Source of the DNA: Stipa capillata | Taxonomy: Eukaryota > Streptophyta > Magnoliopsida > Poales > Poaceae | NCBI GenBank assembly: GCA_019208055.1 | Contig: JAGXJF010004003.1 | Coordinates: forward strand, 171,451-235,450 | Direction of reading: 5' to 3' | Length of the DNA: 64,000 nt | Shown: positions 20,991-31,626 of the stretch, in pieces | How the letters are laid out: each line of letters begins with the position of its first letter | How positions within the stretch are numbered: the first letter of the stretch is position 1 | Notes under the pieces: generated by a model | Seen by the model: only the letters and a program-made list of their open reading frames with translations | Told to the model about the DNA's origin: nothing | The model's database searches: none | Translations under genes and position numbers: made by a program

Positions 20991-22533
20991 CTGATGATGG
21001 GTAGTGCTACTACCGTATAAAAGTCCCTACTGGGCCTCGGTGAGAAGATGTGCCCAAAGGCTCGATTAGGAGGAAGCGTAGGCCTCAAGATGATAAGTAC
21101 TAATCGGGATTAGAGAGCAATTCTCGACACGTCATATGGAAGGAGTTCAACTCGTGTACTACGAGGATGGATCGGAGAGCAATTCTCAATACGTCATGTG
21201 GAAGGAGTCCAACTCGTGTACTACGAGGACTCGGGATATGGCATTAAGAAGGAGTCCGACTCGTGTACTACGAGGACTCACAACGAGGGTTACCACCCTA
21301 TTCCGCCTATATAAAGGGGACAAACCCCTCCAAGAGGGGACAAGTTAGATTGGACCAGGAGCCCAGAAGCAATGCTCTATCCTACAGCCTTAGTCGACTA
21401 GCCGCCTTCGAGAGCCCTTAGCCTCGAAACCCATCTCGCCGGGTTACCTACCCGTCGAGTTCCACCTGTAACCCGAATCTCGTCAAGTACCCTACTCGCC
21501 GAGTTCTCTCTGTACTTCATATCATATATCAATCCAACCCAAGCAGGACGTAGGCTATTACCCAACTCGGGGGCCTGAACCTGGGTAAAGTCGGTGTCCG
21601 AAGTACCAAGCTGACCTGAGTTTCCGCCCCGCTACCGTACGAATACGTGTTGTATGAGTACCCCCCGTATACCATACATCGACAGCTGGCGCCCACCGTG
21701 GGGCCCTTACGTCAGCTTAATTTTGCTTCAGCGACACTTTCCGACAAGATGGTGTACACAGGCTTCAACGACGCAGACTTCGATGACGCGTCGCTCGGAT
21801 CTCGCAACAGCTACATCAACGCCCCTTATCCTGCAAAGGCTCTACGGCCTCAACGCCAACTCATGGAGGTACACAAGTAACCTCATCTTGCGGCCCTGCG
21901 AGTCGTCGCTACTCCACGCAGCCGCACAAGCTTCAACCCGTACGCTCTGATCCGTGCGATCGACGAAGCACAATCGCCTTGAGGCACACCCGGCGCCAGA
22001 TCGCGCTCCAACAAGCTGCCACGGAACTCGATCACCATCAGATCATCCGAGTTCATCCGAGTTCTTGCTAACTCGCATAAACAGTCGAGAGCTACGACAG
22101 CAAAGTTTTTTCAGACTGTTCATCTGAGTTCCTGCTAACTCGCACAAATAGTCGAGGGCTTCCATAGCGCAGTTTTCAGACTGTTCATCCGAGTTCCTAC
22201 TAACTCGCACAAACAGTCGAGGGCTACCACAGCGAAGTTTTTCAGACTGTTCACCGCCGAGTTCCTGATAAGCTACCACAGCGAAGTTTTTTCAGACTGT
22301 CTCATCTGAGTTTCCTGCTAACGTCGCACAAACAGTCGAGGGCTACCACAGCAAAGTTTCTCAGACTGTTCATCCGAGTTCCTGCTAACTAGCACAAACA
22401 GTCGAGGGCTACCACAGCGAAGTTTCTCAGACTGTTCACACGAGTTCCTGATAAGTTGACCTGAGTTTCCGCCCCGCTACCGTACGAATACATGCTGTAC
22501 GTGTCCCCCCGTATACCATACATCGACAAAACC
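20987..22533 (+). mobile_element. Non-autonomous gypsy-type LTR element with 3' LTR mostly lost
   Basis: The left LTR spans 20992-21684 (starts TGATGATGGG, ends CATCGACA). It contains three direct copies of a roughly 62-bp unit around CTCGTGTACTACGAGGA (about 21115-21285) and a TATA box CCTATATAAAGGGG near 21308. The internal region starts GCTGGCGCCCACCGTGGGGC, the primer-binding area style of Dasheng/RIRE2-like rice elements. Only about 80 bp of the right LTR remain (about 22450-22528, ending CATCGACA). Flanks are GAACC on the left and AAACC on the right, a 4/5 match to a target duplication. The internal region has no gag-pol, only a short open frame (21647-21880). It is a parasite that would need proteins from another element. 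Confidence 0.8.
22048..22455 (+). repeat. Tandem array of a 66-bp unit inside the non-autonomous element
   Basis: About six and a half copies of a unit containing CGAGTTCCTGCTAACTCGCA, ACAGTCGAGGGCTACCACAG and AGTTT..TCAGACTGTTCA. One copy (about 22247) is shortened. The array fills most of the internal region between the remains of the two LTRs. Confidence 0.88.
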
Positions 22534-24600
22534 CTTTATATATAACTTTTTAAAGTCAAAATTCATTTTAGAGTAGAATTCCATAGCCCAGCTCAAATGT
22601 AACGATCCAAATTTACCGTGCCCTCTTAAAATTCATCAGAACTTCCATTTAGACAAACATATACTCCATCTTGATCGACTTGACGAGTAGAATGTATGTA
22701 TGATCTCCGGTCGTCCATCCAAGCTACCGTTTAAAAATCAAATTTTCAACTTTTCTTTTATAAATCTGATTATTTTCATATTTAAAATTCCAAGGTATTA
22801 CAGGGACTCTGATTAAGGTGATATTTGAACTGTTGGACTTGTATCAACGAGCTTCGATGAGCTTCACAACACATGTGCTGGACCTTCTGTTTGAGCTAAT
22901 TGTGAAACCTTCAAATACGAACTACTTCGAGATTCATGTATCTAGTAATCCTAACTCCACCAAATAAATCCTAACTTGGCTCCAATCATCGTGCTAAGTC
23001 CACGGAAGCTCCAATCCACCTTTAAACTAGAAGAAGAAAATAAAAGATAATACAAATAATTTATTTAAGAATTATGCAATGCTCTCAAGTGAAATAGCAA
23101 ATATCGGTAATATGCATAGGTGACAAAACAAGAGTTCTATGAAATATGATATAATAACTTTTAGTACGAGGGTATGCCACAAATGAGTAAATAAATTGTG
23201 CATATTTTGGAGACATCAATGGACCAGGAGTACTATCTTGTGTTTGGTCCCACAATTCTGTTGGGTAGGACGTCCACTTTCATTTACTCGACCTCAGACC
23301 AGTGAATCACGAGGCCAAGACACGTCATGATTTCATAGTCATTGTTGTGCTCTCGTGGCATGATGAAGAGTTGTACGCGAAGGTCTTGTCACAAGGGCAG
23401 CATTTTGGGAGTAGAGAAGAAGGCCAGCCTGCTTCCTAGTAGTGGTCACCATGGTAACGGTCCAGGATCCAAGGATACGTGGAGTTTTGAGCAACGGGAG
23501 GCTCGTCTGATCGAAGTGGGAGGTAAAGCAGCACATCACAGAGCGCATCCGAGGTGCTTAAGGGGAAAATAGTATGATTAGAGAGGAGGTGGGTGAGGGG
23601 AGATAGGAGGTCGTACATAGTGAGGTGTTGATGAGAAAAATTGAAACGAAGTCTGCTGCCACAACTTCAACTGTGGCGGTCATGTCGTCAAAGATGTCGA
23701 TGTGGAGCGTGTCGCTGGGTCTTAACTGGATCTAGACGAGAAGAGAGTTGAGACTTGAGAGAGATGACGTGATGATGACAGAGGAGGGACAAGTTGGGGT
23801 CTTTTGGGACCCATAAATCTAGAAATGTAGAAATAGAAAAAATCCAGAATTAGAATGTCATTACTTGTAGAATTCTAGATCAAAGAAAGCCATATGAATT
23901 GCATGCTCAAGTGAGTGTTTGAATGCCTCACAGAAAAAAAAGCAGGGATTTTGAGATTACATGTCACTTGATTACAAAGAGAAAAGAGACAAAAAAGCAT
24001 TGTAACTCTCTCGAAAGAATTTGTAACATGAGATTAGACCATGGAATTCCTATGAATCAATCCAGCAATCTAAACACCTACTAATGACCTTTTTCCTTTA
24101 GAATTGAATCATCCACTTTTCTCCAAAATTTCTTTGTTTGGAAAATAATATTTTTGGGACGAAAATGAAGGATTGCAATCCTTATAAAAAAAACCCTATC
24201 CATGGACTTTCGGCCATAGAATTGCATCAAGGTAATTTCAATCCTTCCAACAAATTTTGACGACCGAACGAGAGCATTGACCTCATGAAACCTCAATTAA
24301 CATGTAATCTCAAAATTCCTAGATTTTTCCTTTATACCATCCAAACACCTTTTCTAAGCAATTTTTTTGTCTTTTTTTCCTATAGAATTCTATAAGCTTC
24401 ATTTCAATTATGTGTTTTTAGATTCTTGCATTCCAAAGATATATCTCTCAACGTCTATGACATGGATGCACCAACTTCACAACTTGTGGCACCTTAGCTC
24501 AATTTTCAATTTTTTGAAAGAATTATAAGTTCTAATTACAAGTTGTTTCCACCGACAGTAAGCCCATTATATAAGTTGGCTATTTGTACTGTCACATCTA
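22534..24600. other. Intergenic, AT-rich, no supported gene
   Basis: Frames at 23342-23572 (+) and 23339-23618 (-) overlap each other and match nothing I know. The region 23860-24370 has the look of a decayed MITE with mirrored TTGAATC/GATTCAA-type blocks, but no clean termini could be defined. Confidence 0.3.
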
Positions 24601-24614
24601 GACCAGCCCAACTA

Positions 24615-26459
24615 AATGTATACTACCTTTCGTTCCCTAAAACCTATCATTTTAGATAAGGTGAAAGAGCATCTAGGCCCCAAGTTGGTTTTGATGGTTA
24701 ATGGCAACTCAAACTGGAATCTAACGTTTACATTGAGTGTAGGCAGCTTAGTAGGTTCCAGGAAGAAGGGTCATCAGGGAAAGGATGACCACCAAAAAGG
24801 GTACAAGGGTGGTTTCCAGGACTAAGGAATGACTGTGCTAGGCAACTGTGCCACAGCTGTGAAGAAGACGGTGCTATGCAAGGAGTTGCAAGCAAGGTGA
24901 TGGTGGCTTGATGCGTCAAGGGCCGTGACTGCAGTTGGTGGGCAGGTAAAGCCTAGATTTGCTAGTTTCTTTGAGTCCATAGGAAAAACCCGTACTATCA
25001 AGAGGGATGATGCAGTAATGATCTGTGGAGGTTCTAATTGCTCAATGCTCAGGATGTTGGACAGTGGCACTAATGCTTTGAGGTTAGTGGCCCTGTGTCA
25101 ACAGTTTTGCACAAGTATGAAACTGGTTTTGTGCTTGCACTCTGCAGTGCTAGTAGTAGAAAACCCTAGGGGTTAGAGTCACCATTGTGACACAGCTATG
25201 TCACAGGTGGTCTAGTGCTCTGTGACTCAGGTACATCTCTGTACCAGGGGAGAGCTTGTAAACGCTAAGGAACCCGCGCTGCGATAGCTTGTCTGCTGAG
25301 TCGGAGGGCTGTCGGAGGTTCTCTCCTTATTAGGTTTCAGAGAGTGTTGTATGCTGAGGGCATGTCGTGTGCCAGGACCGGGCTGAGTAGTGCTGCTACG
25401 TCAGTTAAGGGTTCACCTGTGTCAGCCTCCGGTGACACAGGTGTCGGTCTGCCCGAGCCGGTTATAGGTTGGACGTAGTGTGTAGCTGTGTCACCGGTGT
25501 CTATCATCGGTGGTTTACTTAATCCTATGTGGCAACAGTGTAACGGTCGGGTTCCTGCGAACCCCATATATAGGGGACCAGGGAAGGTATTCGACCTCAA
25601 CCAACCAACCTTTGCAAATCCAGTGAATCATATTCAACCGTTGCAAAGCCTCTTCCCACCGAACAAAAACCAAAGCTTCCTAAGTGTCAGTTCGGGAGAG
25701 TCAGAGTTCTTGGGCAAAGAGCATTGGTTCCTCCAAGAGTTGTTGCTGCTGAATCTATTACTCTTGGAGTGTCTACTCCTAGACGGGCGTAGGAGTCGCT
25801 GGTATCACCCAAGCTTGTGTGGGCTGAACCAGACGTTTGTGAAGGTGAATTGAAGTCTACCTGCTGCAAGCGAAAGGACTTCCACAAGCAAAGGAAGAGG
25901 CCTGAACGTCAGGTACTCGGAGAACAAGCACGATTAGGTGCTGGCGATCTCTTCGGAGTAGCCTCTTCAACGGAGACGTACCACTCTGTGAAGAGCTGGG
26001 AACTTCGGTGAAAAACACACTGTCTCCTTGAGTACTTTCTTGTACTGTCTTTTAGCTTCCTGCTTGCTTGCTTGCTTGTGAGATCTTAGACTTATTCTGT
26101 TCATCTGTTATAGATCTCCTTTATACCTGTGTTTCATTAGCTGTGTCTCAGTGGCTATATATCTTATCTCACACCTGAGTCAGTTACATGTTACACAGGC
26201 ACTTTGATTGCTCATCGTTTACTAAGTCCTTAGAACACCTGTGTTAGGCACCTGTGTGACAGCTGCATGCTAATTTACACATCATCTATTGCCTGTGTCA
26301 CTCACCTGTCACATAGCTAGCTAACCCTAGTTCCTATTTAAGGCTTAACCTATTCAATCAAGTTAAAAGAAGTAATTTTTTGTTAGCCTCCTATTCACTC
26401 CCCCTCTAGTCGGCACCTTCGGTCCTTTCACAAGGTTTAAGTCAAATTGTGGAACTATA
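24615..26459. mobile_element. Stowaway-like MITE split by a Sirevirus solo LTR
   Basis: The left fragment (about 24621-24661) begins like a Stowaway element (CTACCTTTCGTTCCCTAAAA) and runs to CATTTTAGATAAGG. The right fragment (26431-26459) resumes CAAGGTTTAAGTCAAATTGTGG. Joining the pieces across one duplicated 5-mer gives the familiar Stowaway-type continuation, so the LTR between them was inserted into an existing MITE. The MITE's far end was then lost to the LTR that starts at 26460. Confidence 0.6.
24662..26430 (+). mobile_element. Sirevirus solo LTR
   Basis: This 1769-bp LTR starts TGAAAGAGCATCTAGGCCC and ends CCCCTCTAGTCGGCACC then TCCTTTCA, the hallmark LTR ends of Sireviruses (Maximus lineage copia). 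It aligns along its whole length with the LTR at 39811-41590. A TATA box (CATATATAGG) is near 25565. Flanking 5-mers are TAAGG (24657-24661) and CAAGG (26431-26435), a 4/5 target duplication. No primer-binding site follows, and the MITE interrupted by it continues on the other side. It is therefore a solo LTR left by recombination, not the 5' LTR of the truncated element downstream. Many CACCTGTGTCAC-type palindromes are present. Confidence 0.85.
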
Positions 26460-27111
26460 TGTAACATCCCTAAATTATAAACATGTTTATTTTGCATCAT
26501 GGCATTCATGTATGCATGTTTAAAATGAGTAAAATTTTGAACATTGGAAATCTTAAGAGAAAACCCTAAATTCTTCATGAGGGTTCAAAATGGATTTCAA
26601 ATTTTACTCTAAAATTCTTTGGACAAAAGTACCTCGGAACTATTTTAATTGATCCCTTATATTTTTATGGGATTGTATACAAATTTTTAGAAAGTAAAGA
26701 GGAGGATTTGAGTTTGTTTTAAAAAAATGCGGGCTAAAGCAAAAATCTAAAATGAAAATGAAAAAGAAAAACCTAAACTAACCCCCCCCCCACCGGATGG
26801 GCCTCCCCGAGGCCCATTTCCCCCTAACCCTGTCTGGCCCACTTGGACTTCCCCTCCTCTCCTCTCAGCTGGGCCGAGTTGGCCCAACAATCTCCCACGC
26901 CTTGCTAGCCACCCGAGACGGCCTGCCCTAATCCCCCACCCCTTTCTTCCTTATCACTATCCGCCGCCGCCAGTGCACGCTGCCACCTCCTACTTGCCGT
27001 GCCGCCGTGGCAGGCTTCGAGGTGCCTCCGCCACCTCCTGCTTCGGAGCCGATGCCGCCCCACCCCTTATCTATCCCGGAGCTAAGCTCCTTCCTTCCCC
27101 TCCCCTTTTCC
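26460..27111 (+). mobile_element. 5' part of a gypsy-type LTR
   Basis: Begins TGTAACATCCC, the usual start of Tekay-type LTRs. AT-rich sequence follows, then a CT-rich leader-like zone (26780-27110). It is cut off by a CACTA terminus. The predicted frame at 27007-27246 is low-complexity Pro-rich and not a gene. Family assignment is an inference from the terminal motif and layout. Confidence 0.5.
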
Positions 27112-27446
27112 TCTACTACTAGAAATTCGCTGATCTATGACGTTTTCCTCGTGACATTGTTCAAATTCGTCATAAATAGTGTCATATCTCTGACGAAAAT
27201 AGCCGAATCGTCATGGATGTCAGATGACGGACCCCAACCCCCCTGAAATTTATGACGAAAGAAAAATTTTCATCATGGAACGACTACACAAATCGTCATA
27301 GATCTTATCTGGCCTACGTGGACATGTTTGTATGACGCTTTCTGGCATATTTGTGATGACGAGCCGATCGTCATAAATCGCCATTGCATCTATGACGAAC
27401 AAGCTTCGTCATAATTATCTTTGACCATGTTAGGCTGGTGTGACCC
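27108..27446. mobile_element. CACTA transposon terminal fragment
   Basis: The stretch begins CTACTACTAGAAATTCGCTG, close to the CACTACTAGAAA terminus of CACTA elements with one change. It continues with repeated ATGACGA and TCGTCAT motifs in both orientations (at least ten copies in 330 bp), a subterminal array different in sequence from the one at 978-1396. It ends where a second TGTAACATCC LTR start occurs (27447), so it is probably truncated by that LTR. Confidence 0.65.
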
Positions 27447-28690
27447 TGTAACATCCTTATTTTTGGGGCTTTTAAAAATATTTTATCTAAAAATGATAAC
27501 TGGAAAATTTCATGGATATTTTCTTGAACTAAATAAAGCTTAATTAGAATTTTTCTAATTCTTTTGGAATTAATATGATTAATTTAAATATTAAAATTTG
27601 GTTGAAATATTTTAATTGGCTTCGGCATATCAAAATATGCACCGTGAATTTATTCTATATTTTTCTGAGTTGATTTGGTATTTATTGGATCTTTATTTGA
27701 TTTCCTAGCTTTTCTCAAAAAGGAAAATCATTTTTTCTTTTCTCCTAAGCTTCCTGGGCCGAAGCCCATTTCCTCAACCCACCGGCCCACCTCCTTCCCT
27801 TCCCTTCTCTCTCCTTTCCCCCAAGCCGCGGCCTGCTCTTTTCCCCGGCGGCCCGCTCCTCCCCTCTCTCGGGTCGGCCTGCTTTGGCCTCATCCACAGG
27901 GCGCCGCCCCGCGTAGGCTGCCTGCCTCCACCCTCGGCCTCCGCTTGCTCCTCGCGCTGCCACGCCCATGCATGCCCGAGTGCTGCCGCCGCCAAGCGAT
28001 CCAGCGAATCAAGCCGTCCCAGCTCGATTGCTTCCACCCGAGGGACCGCGTTGGCAAGAGGAAGTCGAATCGGTGCTCAGAAGCTCGCATCGGCAACCTC
28101 ATCGGCTGGATTTTGCCTTTCTTCACCAACGCCAACAAGATGGCTCCGCCTCCATTCTCCTCACATGGTGAGCCTCCTCCAAATCCTCCTCTCCTGTAGC
28201 CTTTTCTTGCCCCCGCAAGGCAATCCTCTCGGTCAACTTGGTGCTCCCGCCGCCTGAGCCTCCTGTCCACGTCGACCCGCCACCACCGTCGCCTGCCATC
28301 ACCGCCGACCACTGCCCGGTGCTCCTCCGTCCCATCTAAGATCACCAATAGCATCACCGTTCTCTCGGGGTTCCATTTTTGACCTCGGCCGACCAGCTTC
28401 CCTGCCCCATCGCCGGCGAGCCGAGCTCGCCGTGGGCGCCTCCCTCTGTCCTATGTTTCTCTCTTCCTCCCTCTGTGTCTTTTGGTAGAGAAGTATAGCA
28501 AAGCACCCTACACTTTTCTTTCTGTGGTTGTCGCTCTGTTCTGTAAAGGACCTAGCCTTGCTTAGCTGAGACCTCCGTCACGCAAGGTCGCACCTTAACC
28601 CATGCTGTTTGTTTCTGTTCACTGTCTATGGTCCCACCTACCCTGTCCATACAAGTTATCATCCCCGTGGTTATGACACCCCAAGTAGTT
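27447..28690 (+). mobile_element. Second gypsy-type LTR-like fragment
   Basis: Starts TGTAACATCC like the copy at 26460. It has an AT-rich first 250 bp, then a CT-rich and GC-rich zone from about 27750 to 28450 that creates long overlapping open frames on both strands (27675-28199, 27890-28357). These frames are Pro/Arg-rich and incompatible with each other, which argues for an untranslated leader rather than coding sequence. The 3' limit is unclear. Confidence 0.45.
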
Positions 28691-29226
28691 CTCCTACCTA
28701 AAATGCCACCATGCTACAACAAAATCCACCAAGTCTAGAAAACAATAGAAATTTCGACAGAACCTCCTTTGTTTACAAGGACATCCACGACAGGCAATAG
28801 CAATATTTCTCAAGATATATCATATCTCACAATCTAATCATCCACGCAGTTCAAATAACATATAAAGACTCTGCATCACAGTCTGTAAAGACTTGAGCAA
28901 CCACAAGCTTGTACTACGCAGTTCTATGGATATCAAAAAGACTCCAACGTACTAGCATTAACAGTGACATGACTCCAAAACTATGCTGCTACATCTTGGT
29001 TAAAGGATCTAGCAAGTGAAGAATATGTGAGGTATTCGTTTGAAGGTGATCTACTCCCATCTCCCATGCATGTCGTGATCTTTTAGTACCTAAGAACCAA
29101 ATAAACACAAGTGTGAGTAAAAACACTCAGCAAGTACGATTTAGAACCAAAGAACAATTCACATAATCAAAATATGGATAGAACGATAGCGATTAGAACC
29201 TGGAACAAGAATCGCAACCAGAACAA
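28690..29226. repeat. Second copy of the dispersed repeat seen at 19270-19700
   Basis: Homologous in order and orientation to 19270-19700 (shared CTAGAAAA, TTTACAAGGAC, CTAGCAAGTGA, CTCCCATGCATG). It ends abruptly where copia reverse transcriptase coding begins, so it marks the truncation point of the Sirevirus. Confidence 0.55.
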
Positions 29227-30595
29227 ATGGACTGGTGGTAAGAAACAAAGCCAGACTAGTTGCTCAAGGCTTCACTCAAGTGGAAGGTCTGGACTTTGGT
29301 GAAACATTTGCTCCAGTAGCAAGACTTGAAGCCATCAGGATTCTACTTGCATATGCTGCTCATCATAACATCAAGCTCTACCAAATGGATGTGAAGTCAG
29401 CCTTCCTAAATGGTAAACTTTCTGAACTGGTATATGTTGAACAGCCACTTGGCTTTGAAGATATTAAGAAACCACATCATGTCTACAAACTGCACAAAGC
29501 ACTGTATGGTCTAAAACAAGCACCTAGAGCATGGTATGATACATTGAAAGAATTTCTGATCAAAAATAGATTTAAATAGGCTTAGTTGACACAACTCTAT
29601 TCACTAAGAAAAATGGAAAGGATTTATTTGTGTGCCAAATTTATGTCGATGACATAATATTTGGTAGTACTAACCGTTCAATGAGTGATGAGTTTAGCAA
29701 GATGATGACCAAGAGATTTGAGATGTCTTTGGATGGAGAACTCAAGTACTTCCTAGGACTTCAAATCAAGCAACTCAAGGAAGGGACATTCATCTCACAA
29801 GAGAAGTTCACCAAGGACATCATCACCAAGTTTGGCATGAAGGATGCAAAGCCTATTCACACTCCCATGCAAACTAATGGTCATCTGGACTTAAACATTG
29901 AAGGTAAATCTGTTGATCAGAAAGAATTTAGATCCATGATAGGTTCCTTGTTATATCTATGTGCATCTAGGCCAGATATTATGTTAAGTGTATGCATGTG
30001 TGCTAGATTCCAAGCTAACCCAAAGGACTGTCACAGAGTGGCAGTACGCAGGATTCTGAGATATTTAATTCAAACTTCAGGGTTTGGTTTGTGGTACCCC
30101 AAAGGTGCAAACTTTGAGCTAGTTGGCTATTCTGATAGTGACTATGCAGGGTGTAAGGTTGACCGAAAAAGCACCTCAGGTACTTGTCAATTCCTAGGGC
30201 ACTCCTTAGTGTCCTGGTCATCCAAGAAACAAAACTCAGTAGCCCTTTCCACTGCAGAAGCTGAGTATATAGCTGCTGGTAGTTGTTGTGCTCAATTATT
30301 ATGGATGAGGCAGACCTTGAAAGATTTCAACATATCTTTTAATCAAGTACCCCTCTTCTGTGATAATGAAAGTGCAATCAAGTTAGCCAACAACCCAGTA
30401 CACCACCAAAGATCCAAACACATAGAAGTGAGACATCACTTCCTCAGAGATCATGTGGAGAAAGGAGATATACAGCTATGCCATGTAAGGACAGAAAAAT
30501 AATTAGCTGATATATTCACCAAGCCTTTAGATGAGACTAGGTTCTGTGCTCTGAGGAGTGAATTGAATATCATTGATGTCTCAAACTTGCTATAA
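29227..30595 (+). pseudogene. Copia reverse transcriptase-RNase H, broken
   Basis: Coding starts in the middle of the copia reverse transcriptase (RNKARLVAQGFTQVEGLDF, ETFAPVARLEAIR). It has MDVKSAFLNG, YGLKQAPRAWY and the catalytic YVDD box at about 29642. It passes through KYFLGLQI to RNase H (SDSDYAGC, RKSTSGTC, LSTAEAEYIAA, LFCDNESAIKL, RSKHIEVRHHFLRDHV). A one-base loss near 29577 shifts the frame just before the YVDD box, and an in-frame TAA at 30500-30502 stops it before the LADIFTKPLDE tail. The natural stop would be at 30593-30595. With the N-terminal half missing and two breaks, it cannot make an active polyprotein. Identity to intact family members looks high, so decay is fairly recent. 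Confidence 0.9.
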
Positions 30596-31040
30596 AAGGT
30601 TTGCTTGGTGTCTAGCTCATGTGTTCATACTATTTATGCTATTCATGTTTTTCATCTGTGTCACCTACCTGTGTCACAGGTATGTTTGAGTTGAGAGTTT
30701 TTCGATGAGCTAGTTATGCACATCTGTGTGTGCATGTTTTCTATCCTATATGGGTTTTCTAAATCAACTCTTGTCAGTTTTAGCTTTGCCTATTTGATTT
30801 TCTGGCAAACTGACATTGGGAAGATTTCTAAGGACCCTCTGATAGTGCTCTTATGCTCTCTCTCTCTTATCAAATTCTCTCTATCTTGGTGTTCCAAATG
30901 AAAAACTTGTCACCTGAGTTATCCATCTGTGTCTCAGGTGAACTCCTTTGAAATTCCATAGGCCATAGGGTCATTTTTAACTCACCTGTGTCACAGGTCA
31001 TCTTGTCAGCTGTGACACAGCCACTTTATAACCCGTCGCC

Positions 31041-31048
31041 TATATAAA
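31041..31048 (+). promoter_or_regulatory. TATA box upstream of the envelope-like frame
   Basis: TATATAAA preceded by CGCC lies in the spacer between pol and the envelope-like frame. From about 31070 to 31235 no ATG occurs on the plus strand, as expected of a transcribed leader. This is distinct from the LTR promoter (TATA near 25565 in the sister LTR). Promoter function is an inference. Confidence 0.5.
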
Positions 31049-31235
31049 GAAACCTGCGGTTCCCAGAAAACCCTGTTCGACCACAGAAACCCCAAACTTC
31101 CGCTGAGCGCAAATTTCTCGAGTTTTCGTCGAAATCGCGGTTTCCGTCCCTTCCAAAGGTTCTAAATTTGTCAAGGAAGCTTTCTGAGGCGCTCCTACAT
31201 CATTTCATCCGCGCCTTGCAAAGTTTTCGATCAAA

Positions 31236-31626
31236 GTAAGCATCAGCCATCCCTTCTTTTGCTTAAACCTAGCTTCTTGTCAATGCAATTGCTCAAAAGC
31301 ATGATCCAGTAGCGCATTGTCCTCAATTAAGGGTTGGTTCTGCTTGTGCTTAGCTTTCTGAACTCATCTAGCTCGAAATCTAAGGGTAAAATCTTGCTAA
31401 ACCCTAGTTTTCATGAATCTGCCTTCCGCCTCCGTGCGTAGCTGTGTCACCGCTATGATCTCACCTGTCACACAGGTATGCCTATTCAACGGGCAGAGAT
31501 CTTAGTTTGGTTCTAAGTCCACACCTGTGTCACCTTGTCCTCACACAGGTGGCAAACACAGCTACTATCTTCTGCATTTGGGAGCACCTCTTTCCTTATT
31601 CTTCCTCATCTTTCTCGTTTCTACAG
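31236..31626 (+). other. Predicted leader intron of the envelope-like frame
   Basis: A GTAAGC donor at 31236-31241 and a CTACAG acceptor ending at 31626 are separated by 391 bp. The acceptor is preceded by a long pyrimidine tract (TTCCTTATTCTTCCTC, then TTTCTCGTTTC). The acceptor G is immediately followed by the ATG of the envelope-like frame. Several ATGs lie inside this segment and none in the predicted exon upstream, so splicing would remove all upstream start codons. Confidence 0.5.

Noticed and set aside
27675..28357. Predicted proteins of 174 codons (+) and 155 codons (-)
   Set aside because: They overlap on opposite strands in a CT/GC-rich LTR leader zone and show no domain.
31507..31626. 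Upstream ATG extending the envelope-like frame by 40 codons
   Set aside because: The extension overlaps a strong pyrimidine tract and splice acceptor, has no family match, and the next ATG (31627) follows the acceptor directly.
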